From Astrocystis sublimbata (lineage: Eukaryota > Ascomycota > Sordariomycetes > Xylariales > Xylariaceae): a stretch of DNA of 64,000 nt. Made by a program: the position numbers and the translations under genes. Every line of letters starts with the position of its first letter. Position 1 is the first letter of the stretch. The DNA lies in assembly GCA_022453515.1 (NCBI GenBank), contig JAJNNY010000014.1:620001-684000 (forward strand). Direction: 5' to 3'. A model generated the notes under the pieces. It saw nothing but the letters and a program-made list of their open reading frames with translations. It had not been told where the DNA came from and did no database searches. Shown here one piece after another: positions 49,100-60,300 of the stretch.

Positions 49100-50535
49100 C
49101 TAGCTACTCGGCTTCCCTTTAATATGGCAGTACTTCAACATGCCAACAAACAACACTGGCTCATCAACTCTACAACTTGCAGGATTTTTTCCTCAACAGC
49201 CAAGGTAATACAATACATAATCGTGCAAAGGGGGCGGTACATAGTTCTACGAGCTGATGGGGTTGAATCAACGGTACCTGCACATACAATACCTCCGTAC
49301 AATACACACACACATAGAAACATTCGCGTCCTCTACATACCATGGAAGCAAGCAATGAGAGGAAAGACGCGAACGAACGACGAGTGGAAATAGTAGCAAA
49401 GCTGTAGAAAGCACAATAAATCTTTCAACCGCTGACGCGTTGATTTTACCTTCAAATGTTGAAGAGTTTCTATTGATTGATTGATATGGAAGCCTCTAAG
49501 TCTCAGCAGCCCTTTTGAATCTAGCCGGTATGTTTCTTATCTGACCCATGTGATGTGATTTGGGGATTGCTAGGAATCACCGAGATCGTAGTCTTCGACC
49601 CTCGCTAAAAGATTGATGTCCACTCACAGTAGAGTTAATTAATTACCTAACCTTGAGCAAACAGCTGGACGCAGTGATGTTCATAGCGCATACCTTCCGT
49701 CATTTCGGCCTTTTTCTTTATTTATCGGTCTCACTTACGCCGCCTCGGTATAAAATCCTGTAGTGAGGTAGTTAAGTACGGTGAGCAGCTTGTTTGTTAT
49801 TATTACTACAGGGGTACTTACTTACCTAAGCAAACCACCACGGAAGCTCGCTTGGTGAGAAATTTCGGTCCCCGCAAACGGTAACGCCATGCTTAGCGCG
49901 ACGGTGGGCAGTCAGTCTGATCGGTAGAAGCAAGCGAGATAGATCATTATGCTGCCTCTGGAGGTTTTTGAAAGGAGGGAAAAAAACGACTAGCAGATAA
50001 ATCCGCAGGCGTTCCGCAGCCGGGCCATCCTAGGACCTAATTACTTAAGTACGTAGCGTTCGCGACGAAGGACTCCTTTGCTCTCTTTCGGCGGCTTTGC
50101 CGCGGGCTCTGATGGAAAAGCAGTATTCATTGATCCCGATAGAACGACGGAATGATTGATACCTGGATATGGCTGAATATAGGTTGCACCGTATGACACA
50201 TCTCGGCACAGTCTACAGAAAGTATTTTTTACGTGCTAGAGGACTGAGTTGTCATTTTGGGAGGATCTCGGCTCTAGAGGCATAGTTGGGAAGTCTGTCT
50301 AGGCAGTCGCGGCGGTACCTAACTGTAATCACTGCACTGTAATCAATTCGAAGGTATCATCTGGACTAGATATGAATCTCAGTAAACATCCCGACTCATA
50401 ATACCTAGTAAGACTGGCCAATTGACTGCGCATGGAAGCATAGTAATAATGAAAGCCGGCCGAATTTCGTCCGTGTATATATCCTGTGATGTGTATGTAG
50501 GTAGTATGGAAAGGATGAAAAGCAAAAAGAGAATA

Positions 50536-50633
50536 TGGCCGTCGAGGGAATCGAACCCCCGTCGCCTAACGCTGCAGTATGGATATTTCTTCGCTGGATA
50601 ACTATGCTGTACCGCTAGGCCACCAGTCCGGCC
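50536..50633 (-). tRNA. tRNA-like sequence, probably degenerate or unusual
   Basis: The minus strand has a good B-box/T-arm (GGGGGTTCGATTCCCTC) followed by GACGGCCA. An A-box match (TGGCCTAGCGG) and GGCCG lie at the 5' end, pairing with the first part of the acceptor stem. The 98-nt span would allow an intron near the anticodon. However, four extra bases separate GGCCG from the A-box, and I could not form a convincing anticodon stem or name an anticodon. It may be a pseudogene or a tRNA I cannot fold by eye. Confidence 0.45.
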
Positions 50634-51383
50634 TTGAGAAGAACATGTTTTAGGAGCTGTAAAGCTAATCTTGCATATAAGGCCCCTTCGGATCAAGTGG
50701 TGTTGCGTCCGCAGGCATATATAAAGTTTACGGCCGCAGTCAACCCGATGCCAGCTCAGCAAACACGATTGGTACTGATGTCTACCCGCTATGTACTGAG
50801 ATGCGTGTGTGTGTGTGATAGGGGAAATCACTCCTGCGACGCTTTGGGTGGTTTGCTGGTCTCTGGACTAAGCTTCGGAGGTTGAAACATACAATCGTGT
50901 ATAATGATCATCATAGATCTGCATATAACGATTAGCATGAAATTTGTCCCTATAATCCGATTTTCTTTCCATGACCACATGCTTCCGGGTATCACAGATA
51001 CTTTCAAGTTGCGGCTGTGGGCTAGTTGGGCTTGGTCTGAGTGAGTTATCGTGAAAATTTGGATGCTGTATCCCTGAAAGCCCTAACCCACGCAGTTGTC
51101 AACCTTAAACTCGAGAGTTGCGGTACCTTGATGTTTCTGTCGCCAATCGCACCACTGATAAGAAAACATTGTCGATATTGAAGATAACGGCTAAGGACAG
51201 ATAACCCCATGCGCATAGAGGCACAAACTGTCATGGAAGCGATGAAATTACCAAGATCAGATTGGTGTTACTGCTGACACCGTTGCAACACAGCCGAGAA
51301 TAAAGAGCTACCGATGAATCACAGACTATGCCAATTATTTCCTAGGGGTCGTGGTATGAATGCATCATTATTAAAGGCAAAGC

Positions 51384-51530
51384 TGTCAGGTGTCACGGTA
51401 GCAAGGGCATCACTACGACCTAGGGGCTCCCCTGTAGGGGCTATCCGGGCTACTAGATCTGTGTATATAAGGACTGGGCGACTCCCACTCTATGGGAGAG
51501 CCCAGGAATCAATAGAATTGACACCTGACC
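51384..51530. mobile_element. Small element with 11-12-bp inverted repeats, solo-LTR-like
   Basis: It begins TGTCAGGTGTCA and ends TGACACCTGACC, a near-perfect inverted pair about 147 bp apart. Inside lies a TATATAAGG TATA-like motif and a GC-rich hairpin. TG...CA-type ends with an internal TATA box suggest a solo LTR, but no target duplication was found, so a MITE is also possible. Confidence 0.4.
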
Positions 51531-51871
51531 CCTATACTTCTACTTCACTACTAGGCTACTGCTATATTCCTTCACTCTGGTGCAAAAGCACTTGACAAAA
51601 GCGGCAATCTAGTCAAAGTTTCTTCCGTGTGGAAAAGGTAGTGTTTGGCAACGCGATTTGATTTCTAAATGACAAATCCGAAGATTATGAAGTTGTCCCA
51701 AGTTCCCAACGATGCAGGTACTCTATCGGCAGCGCTCTCGCAATTTGATGACAGTACTAAGGAGATACGGTGCGCATGACGCGTAGAGATCACCATACAT
51801 ATAGTAGTATAAACGCCCCAACTCCTCCGGCAAAAAACCATCCGTAGTTGTTCCAAGCTTGCGCCCGACGT

Positions 51872-52553
51872 TCAAGTCCGCGGCTCGCACCAATCCCCCT
51901 TGTTCGGGTCGGAACTGGACGACACTATGTTAGCATACGCATCACAAAGCTAAGGCACTGCAGCGATAGCACGGAAATAGGGCAACTCACGTCCATAACA
52001 ATGGTTGGTGGAACCTGTGGCCTCCGCGACTGCAATGTATGATTCCCTGCCTCAGGCTCGAGACGCACTCGTCAAAGTTCACCCAGAGGTCCCATTTCCG
52101 GTACCCCCACAGCTTGTCCATGGTGAAGTTGATATGCTTGTTTTCTCCGATGTGGTAGCAGGCCGCCGCGAAAGGCTTGTCCGGCGGGTAGTGGCCAACG
52201 AATACGTCCCGGCAGGCCATCACCACGGCCTGGAGTGCTCCCTCACGGGTGCTGCCGTCCTTGGTGTCCCATTGTTCACCGGTTCTGTAGCAGATGATTC
52301 GATCTGCTTTGTGCACCTGTCCAATGTCGGTTGTGTTGGGAATGTGTCGCGGTAAGTCGTACTCCCGGTTGGTGCCGGTCGTTTTGTGAATGAGTTGTAC
52401 AAGGTCGTTGTGTTCCCGCTCAGTGTCGGTTGTGTTATGAGCGAGTTGCACTGCGTTGTTGTGCTCCCGCTCAGTGTCGGCCGTGTCGCGAATGGCAAGT
52501 GCCGAGACGCTGGCGACAAGGAGTGGTAGAGATGAGAGTGTTTTGATTTGCAT
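51872..52553 (-). CDS. Small secreted six-cysteine protein with N-terminal repeats
   Basis: Exons 51991-52553 and 51872-51914 join in phase (donor GTGAGT, acceptor CAG) to give 201 aa. Without splicing the frame ends a few codons earlier and lacks the last cysteine. The N-terminus MQIKTLSSLPLLVASVSALA is a clear signal peptide. Residues about 23-75 hold three to four degenerate repeats of about 17 residues built on DTEREHN and ending in NTT, several of them N-glycosylation sites. The C-terminal domain has six cysteines, an even number allowing three disulfides, and ends WTSDPNKGDWCEPRT, a pattern seen in small secreted fungal proteins. I cannot name the family or its function. An effector-like or cell-surface role is possible. 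Confidence 0.75.
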
Positions 52554-53491
52554 TTTCTCGAGTGGTTGGGTGTTTGATGGACCTGAGTAAGTTTTTGCTC
52601 GAAGCTCGGAGTGATGGGTTGTAATTGTTGCGGAGGAAAAAAGCTGATGGGTCGGAAAACTTGAGCCTTTTATTCCCGAGGATAGGGCAGGAGTTTTGAG
52701 TTTTGAATATGAGTTTTGATGATCTGTTCTTTTCTTCTGTTAAGGTTGGTCCATGCAGTGTTTGTTGGCTGCTTGAGTTTTCAAGAGGTATATACGAACC
52801 TTCATCACGAAGCTTCATGATATCTCCTCATTTGATTGGCCGCTGGCCTTGGGAGGCTCCCTGCATATTTGGTCTCCCCCTTCAAAAAGAATATCATGGA
52901 AACCTTTAGGCGTAAGTCATAGTGGCATCCAGCGAGGTTCTGCTGTGAGAGAGCATCACTGTGTAGTCTACTCCTCCGGATCTGGACGCATAGATCGAAG
53001 TCACAACCATCTAACTATCAAAGTAAGCTCTGGAAATAAGTGATAGTTTTTGCATTCATTGAGTGCCAGATAGTACGGCGTTGTTATTAAGTGAGCACTC
53101 AGAACGGTTATGTTACTATTCATTTGCTTGCGTTTGTTCGTTTTGACGGTGTGAGTCACGCTGGTCGCTGCTGGGCTCCCAGCCCGGGGGTGACTTACCC
53201 CACGACACAGATGATCAACGACTGCTATGCGAGCAATGATACTCTCGCTATTGAGATTTTACTTGTAAAGATGACGATATTGCATTGCTAATACTCTTGC
53301 CTTAAGACGATTGTCATAGCATATGCTAGCCTTCTCGTTTACTTTACCTAAGCCAGAATGAACGATTTGTTAGTACTCCAAGTTTTGTTGATTATAATCA
53401 TACTCAGATATTAGCGTCGCAACTGTTCGCCTTCTCTATTTGAGTTAATCAAATGATCCCCCATCATGCTGCAAGACAGCTTCTCTAATAT
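52554..53491. other. Intergenic region upstream of the secreted protein
   Basis: About 940 bp between two minus-strand genes, containing the promoter of the secreted protein gene. No other feature recognised. Confidence 0.5.
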
Positions 53492-54381
53492 TCACAGCTG
53501 CTCAAGGAGTTTGAGAGTCATTTGATATCGGTAGGTATAAGGGCCTTCACCGCCGTCATACTGTGCGGGTTTCTCCTGGAGATTCCAAATCTCTTCCTTT
53601 CTGCCATCTTTCAGCCAAGCAACTTTTCCACTTTCCCGCTGCGCTTCGCAGATGAACGACATAAACCTGTCGACCTGATCATGGAATTCATCACATTCTA
53701 TCTCGCCTTCACCATAATATTTCAGGTCACCATCGCACCAGTTATGGATGCAGCAATCGGCAACGTGAAGAAGTGCTTCCCAGGCCAATTCTGGTCCTTT
53801 GACAGCCGAGCCAAGATTATGCAAAGAGTCAATACGTGGAAACAGCGCTGATAATTCCCCAGGCCAGTCCTCGATGTTACACTGGTGATGGTTTTGAAAC
53901 ATAGCTTCATCCCAGAGGTCTCCGATGGCTTTGTTAGCTGCTTTAATGATCGCGCTTCGTTCTTCCTTTGCCTCATTCATAGCATGGGTCAATATGCCTT
54001 GGGTGGATGACAGAAGCTCTTCCTTAAGTTTTGGCCCGGCGGCGTTGTCATTCAAAATCTTGAGACAGATGCTCTTTAGAGTTGAGAGAGAGACAAGCTC
54101 AAGAGCAGCTTCTGCAGCTAAGTTGTTCTTTAGATTAAATGTCCATTCAAGTCGAGAAGTAATAGAACTTACAGATGTCGGTTGCATCCTTATCTTGGGC
54201 ATCCGTCTTGTGCCGCTTCGCATGTGTCCCTGGACCTCTGTCACTTGCAAGATAGACTAAAGCATCGCGTGACAGAGTTCTAATGTGTCCTACCTTCAAC
54301 ATCACCGTCTTCTTGATTCTGTCCCCGTTTCTTTATATTCTGTTCCTTTGCGGTTTCCCGGCAAAGATGAGGCTCATCCAT
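53492..54381 (-). CDS. Hypothetical protein, unknown family
   Basis: Exons 54294-54381, 54173-54229 and 53492-54117 join in phase through two GT-AG introns (GTAGGA...CCAG and GTAAGT...TTAG) to give 256 aa. The second junction changes the frame of the N-terminal part compared with simple read-through, which supports true splicing. The N-terminus from the ATG before DEPHLCRETAKEQ is charged and probably disordered (residues 1-48). The rest is mostly helical, rich in Trp, Glu and Lys, with ADCCIHNWCDGD near residue 170. There is no signal peptide or membrane segment. I recognise no domain. A further upstream exon is possible because an acceptor-like TAG precedes the start by a few codons. Confidence 0.55.
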
Positions 54382-57300
54382 TTCCTCGGGTTTGCCCTAG
54401 ATACTTGATGACTAGGACACTCGATTTGCAGATTTGTAGGGGATCGTTCAAATTCAAGTGAATCACAAAGTGGCTCATGCAGAGCACTGAGGCAATTACG
54501 GCTAGTAAGTTGGTCGGAACACTTCGCACCACCTTCAGACTGCTGGTGTTCTCTCAAGTTTTCCCTTCGTCCCTTCGGTTGCTATAGAAACCGACGGTCC
54601 GTGCGGTATATGCCTAGTTTGGCCTTCTGGGATTGCTCGAATGATTGTCGTGGCTTGGTCGGCAATAGCAGTGATTGCCAAGATGTCAATCGGGTGCTGT
54701 TATAGCACCTTGATTTTACGCAATATACACTCGATAAGTATGCTTATGAGCTCAAGCGATTCGTCAATGCTCTGTGATCTGGCATCGATTATCACTCCAA
54801 AATTGATTTCACACGGATACCAGTCAGTGCTTTCGTTACACGCTATCTTGTATTGAGCCGTGTGTGGAAGACAATAACTGGTTTATTCATAACGTGTGCG
54901 GCACCTTGCATCAATAATGAAATTCGGAGGGTAATTCTAGTGTCAAGTCATACGCAACTAATCTCTTAGGGGGGCTCACTTGCCGTACTATAGTACTGTA
55001 AGTCGGAGGCCGTATCATTTACGCCGTACTCTGCCCGTATCCGACGGCCCGCCATGACACCCGATCGGCATTATAGCTTGTTCTCGCTTATCGACATATT
55101 TCTCCGTCGACCGACATCTCCCGGATCTTAGTTTCTGCTTAAGTTCAAACAGAATATTGGGACTAATGGCGAAGCACGACACCGAGCCCAAGTCACATTT
55201 TAATGCACTGCCTTGATCAGCGATGGTCTGCTCTGCTACTGTAGTACGAACATTTCTGATCATCAGCCGCTACTAGAGAACCCAGACACCAGTGCCGACG
55301 GTGCTTCCATTGGAGTACACAGGCGAGACAGTATATCATGAGACAGTCGTAACACCCATCCCAAGAAGTTCCTTCATCGGGCAGTCGACAGCTTATCAGT
55401 ATCCATTCAACAATCGATGCCAAGGAATACTTCGTCATCCAGTTGATCCTGCGCGTGGTGTGAACGCGCTAGAGCCGGCCCCCTGGGATCTCAGTGTCGA
55501 TGCTTGCTCGCAAAATCGCACCTCGCTTTCCAGCGTGATGTCGGGAGACCTTAACCATGTCTACACCGCAAGCACTTGCATTTGAAGCCTTGCCTTTCTA
55601 AGGAAGCGGGACATGCTTCAACCGTATTTTGACGTTTCATGGAGCAGTTGAAGGGTCTGGGGTTGAGGGCCCAGTCTGGCAGTTTATGGGCCAAATGTGG
55701 CCCTCCCTAGCGGAGAGGTGGACCCGAACTTAGTTCGACCTAGCATTAACGACGATATCATTGGCGAGCGTACGAACCTGGGACGGGTCAAGAGGATCAG
55801 AGTATCTGGACACACCAACCATCCTTGACACGTGCGATTCTTGAAATATTTCACTATGGCATGAAGTTTATGTTAGTATTAAGCTTCACTTGGCACACCG
55901 CCTGATTATTGAATGTGCTATGTATATGTAGCCCACTCTTTACAGAGATTTGAGTTTTCCTGTGGCTATTGATGTATGGATGAATGTATGTACGCATGAG
56001 AAGTGTTGGCTTGGCCACTGGGGAGGAGATCGGTATTGTTCATGATCAACTGTTTTTTTCCCTCGGTAGCTCCACGTCTTAAATGCGACGTCATAGCGGA
56101 CTCCTGCAAGTATAGTACCTCCTAATGATCATCAGGAACATGACTGTCGTCTCAAAGGTTTTTTATCGAAGTTTTGCTGCTACACCTGAAGCAAATCTCA
56201 AATGATCGTGACAAATTCCTGAGGAGACCCCACTAAGCATATCGTTACACATGCTCTATACTTCCCATGTGTACCTAGGTATTCAGCAGCCGACCCTGCT
56301 TCATGCAGCTTCCCTGTGGTGATCTGTTGCATCATTCCGATCATCCAAGTGTGACTAAGCGTGATTATCAGTCAAGCGTCCGGGCAGAACATCCCTGTGC
56401 CCCAATGTGCCCGGAGGCTCGGAGTGACCTCAACCAATGAGCTGACAACTCTGTATGTAACAGATCTAATAGTAGTAGACGCGTCGTTGAATGCAAGAGA
56501 TGTAGAAGTATGTTGTTTATAAAAATTTCAGCCAAGGTAGGCGAGTTTCATAATCCTCGATTCTGTAGTGTTTTTTTATATGCACTAGTTCTTGGACCAC
56601 AGCAGCGAATGAGCGCTACATCACTTTTGGAGCACAATGCTAGTAATAAAAAGTACTCTAGGTTTGTTGCGATTCTTAGACCTCGGCTTAAGGGTTGAAA
56701 GTAATCCCGGCTGGTAGGTATCCTATCAAGGCTGGAGCCTTAAGGAGTACTCATTCGGAGTCACGCGGATTCTAGAACATCGTAGTTAGTTCCCTGTGTA
56801 GATCTTTGACTAAAATATTCCTCCAACTCTAAAATCGTCCCTCCTCGTAACATCAACCATTCACAGCTTCGTGGGTCACTGAACCCTTGTGGATGATCTG
56901 TGGAGTGTGCGGTAGTTATAAAGTAATTAGTATTAGGGTGTAATTATCGGGACAGTGGGCTTGTACTTAACATCTCCCATGAGCGCAAAGAGCGAGAAGA
57001 GTTCCGCAGGACGGCATGTCGCCCAGATTAAACAAGCGGTAGCCCTGTTAGCTTGAACGGAATCCAAGCGATTGCTTTGTGTATCGGCGGGGTCAATTAG
57101 AGCTTGTGCCAATACAATCCGTTTCCTGGGCCAACGGGCTTCACCTTGATTGTAATTTACCCATGATTACAGTCTGGGACCGAGTGTCCCCATATTCTTA
57201 AATGCCTAAGATCATCCGATAAGATCACCCCTTATGAATATCTCCCGCTGGTACAATAAGGCAAGCCAACAAATCAATCGTCCATGGCAAACAACTTTGC

Positions 57301-60300
57301 AACCCTGGAGGACTCTCATGAGACAGGCACATGGGTTTAGTCTCAGACCATAACGGGGCTATCATTTTGTTAAATATAGATGATTGTCTCAACTGAAACC
57401 TCCTTAAAGGGCTTATAGTCAAGTCTCAGATAGTTTGCCACAGCCCTAGAAGGCGTTGTTCATCGGCATATCCAATAATATCAGACTTAAATCGCCCTCG
57501 GAGATTAGGACACCCTGCATTTACATGTACCAGACTCTCTGGTTTTAGGTAGCAATAGGGGCGTTTCCTGGACTTCCACCCTTGAAAATTGCAAATCTAC
57601 TAGGCGGATGCTCCAAACTTCTGCGGGATGATGGGGATCCTAAGGCGAGCCAAGGTACCCATCACCAAGGGTCTGCTTGTATGTGTCTATACACACTCCC
57701 AATAGCCATACATGGTCTCAGGATTAGGGTACAATGAGTTAGTATCGGTACATTTGTGCTGACGTGGGCTTCAATATTTCCACTCAGCCAATACCCAGGC
57801 TCACCAGGTAAGGGTTCTGAGGTTGGATTTGAACATGCAACCCCATAATCTAGGCTGCCTGGCGAAGGCTAAGCCCAGTGCGCAAGTATTGGCAAGATCA
57901 CATAGAACGGGGCTAATTTTGCCTTGCCAGGCATTCCGCCTTTACCGGAAACCCGGCCCTGCGGAGTTACAACCCCAGTCGAGAGTTATGTTCTGGTTGT
58001 TGTTGACTCATTGTCCCATCAATGTTAAGTAAAGGCCTAGAGGACTTGTCCTTGTTAATGCCCCACGCATATAGTGTCTGAGATCCTAGAGAATCAAGCA
58101 CAGATCAGCGAAATGTCGCCCGTGCTTGCTGTCAAATATAGAAACAATATACAGCTTGTTGGCCGGGCCGCCGAGCCTCCAATGGAATCACACACTCTGC
58201 CGGTATGCTCCATATCAGGCCTTACGCAAGCTTACGAGTATTAAGCATATTGACACGGATTCTCATTGGTATTCTTTACTATACCTTGACCGCAAAGAAA
58301 GAAACATCTAGCTTAGAAAAAGTGGAAAAGAACTTCAGTATGCCTTGGATTGTATCACCCGTACAATTCTCATGGGCCATCTATGTAAGCTAGCACTGTA
58401 TAAACTGCAACTCCCACAACATGTGACAATCGAAATTGTAGCATGGATAAATGCCATGTTTAGGCCACTATGTACTTGCGCGTACGCACTCACCTGAACT
58501 TCTGAGTTACAAATGGACCGTTTGGATAGTAATTGCCACGTGGTGCCCGACATATATGATTATGTAAACTCCGAAAGCCTAACCCACAGCTTCTGCAAAC
58601 AGCCTCCAGACCTCCTGAGAGTATCTACAAGACCAGAACTTCACGTCTGGGTTATCGTTAGCCCTCAGGTCTGACCTGATGCAGATTGCCAACTGTATTA
58701 CGTTGCCTGCTCGCCTCATAGGCCGATATGATCTTACCAACAATATGAGGCGTTTGCTGTTGGGTCCCTTACTGATCAGTCATCAAACAATCCAATAGTT
58801 CCGCCGTAATCATAAGCCGCCGGACCCATCGGAATCAAACCGGCCATGCATAAGACTCCGGCATGACCGGGTCGGTGTCTGCCCCGGAGACGATGCGCAT
58901 GACCCATCGACGTTAGCAAAATTCCACCAGACTCCCCGGTCCCTTTAAGTCAGATCTTAAGTCAGCAAGCCGCGGAGGGATTGAAGGCCCACTTCCACTT
59001 ATTGATGGAGACTAGGTATGAGGCTGTTATGTACAGTAGATAAATAATGCGAAGCGCGGACCGATCGCTTAGGTAAGACCGGCAGAGCGAGAGTTGTCAG
59101 CAACGCACATGCATCGGTGAATGGTCACGGGAGATCCGCCGAGCGTTGAAAATCATCCGATCGTAGAGCGATTCGTGCAGTATCTCGCGGGTTTAAGCGA
59201 AATGCGCCGCAATTCAGAGTCGGGAGTTCTCTTGGCGTAGGAACAGAAGCTGGTGATAGTGCCGCATACCCTGACTATATGGCTATGTGTGTAAGTGGCC
59301 TGTCATGTACATCCTGGCCAACTGACCAAATGCTTAGAAGCTAAGTTATGCTAGCATACAGTGCATCTGCCTACCCAGTTAGTAGGTAAGTAGATATTCT
59401 TAGTTGAGAAATGACGGAATTCAAAAGGATGGTGTGTCTGCAGAGACCCTAGTACATAGAAACTAGGCTGCTAGGCTACACTATGCCTTCCTTCTTTGCC
59501 AGCCCTCTTCTAGTAGAGAATTCCCAGCCTACTGGAACGGAATTGAGTCAGTGTCGCCATAAGCTGACCCAGCCCAGCGCGATGCTCCGGAGACCGAATC
59601 TTTGTCTAATGGCCGCCGTTGATTGCTAGGCCGAGACGGATAGATAGATAGTGTTCTAGCGGGATTCTAGCGGGATCGGGATCTGGGAACGGACATGTTC
59701 GCAGGTAGACAGACGTCAGCGACTCACTTCTCACGGGTGCGCCAGGCCCAGCTTCGTGGAATCCTGAACGTGTCAGGCAAGCCACGATGAGGTGTAAGAT
59801 AGTTGAATTGTCTAATACTTGCCCAGCCTCTAGCATTTGGCTCCAGCTTTATACTTTATACTACGACAAGAGACTGAGTAATGGCAATAGCTTGGCGCGA
59901 AACATTTTCAAGTTCCGTGATGCTATGCGTACAATCAGTCCTTGTTTTGGTCTTGACGATAGTGATCATAACGCTAAATTTGATTCTATCGCCTCACAAT
60001 TCAACCATTCCTTCTGCACATTTCCTTCAGCATTGGCTGTATACATCATTGGTTGTATTAAGAACATCATCCAATGTTCACATGTGATTTCTCGCAATTT
60101 AATCGGTACCCAGCACACAACAGTCGTGCATCGGGCAAACTACTTGCGTCAGGACCGTCTTGTGAACATGGCAACCCGGGCACTCACCTTACTAGAAATA
60201 GTATAGGATTGGTTCAGTCATCACTGAGATAGGTTATCTTTCTCGAGATCGTGGCGTTTTTGGGCTGAGGTCTCGGTGTTCGGTAGTCGAGGATCTGATC

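Larger units (their letters stand above)
49100..51871. other. Intergenic region with tRNA-like and small inverted-repeat elements
   Basis: About 2.8 kb without a protein gene. It contains the tRNA-like sequence at 50536-50633 and the inverted-repeat element at 51384-51530. Confidence 0.5.

Noticed and set aside
57780..58000. GTTCAAATCC on the minus strand as the B-box of a tRNA or SINE
   Set aside because: No T-stem pairing, no A-box in register and no poly-A or repeat ends were seen.
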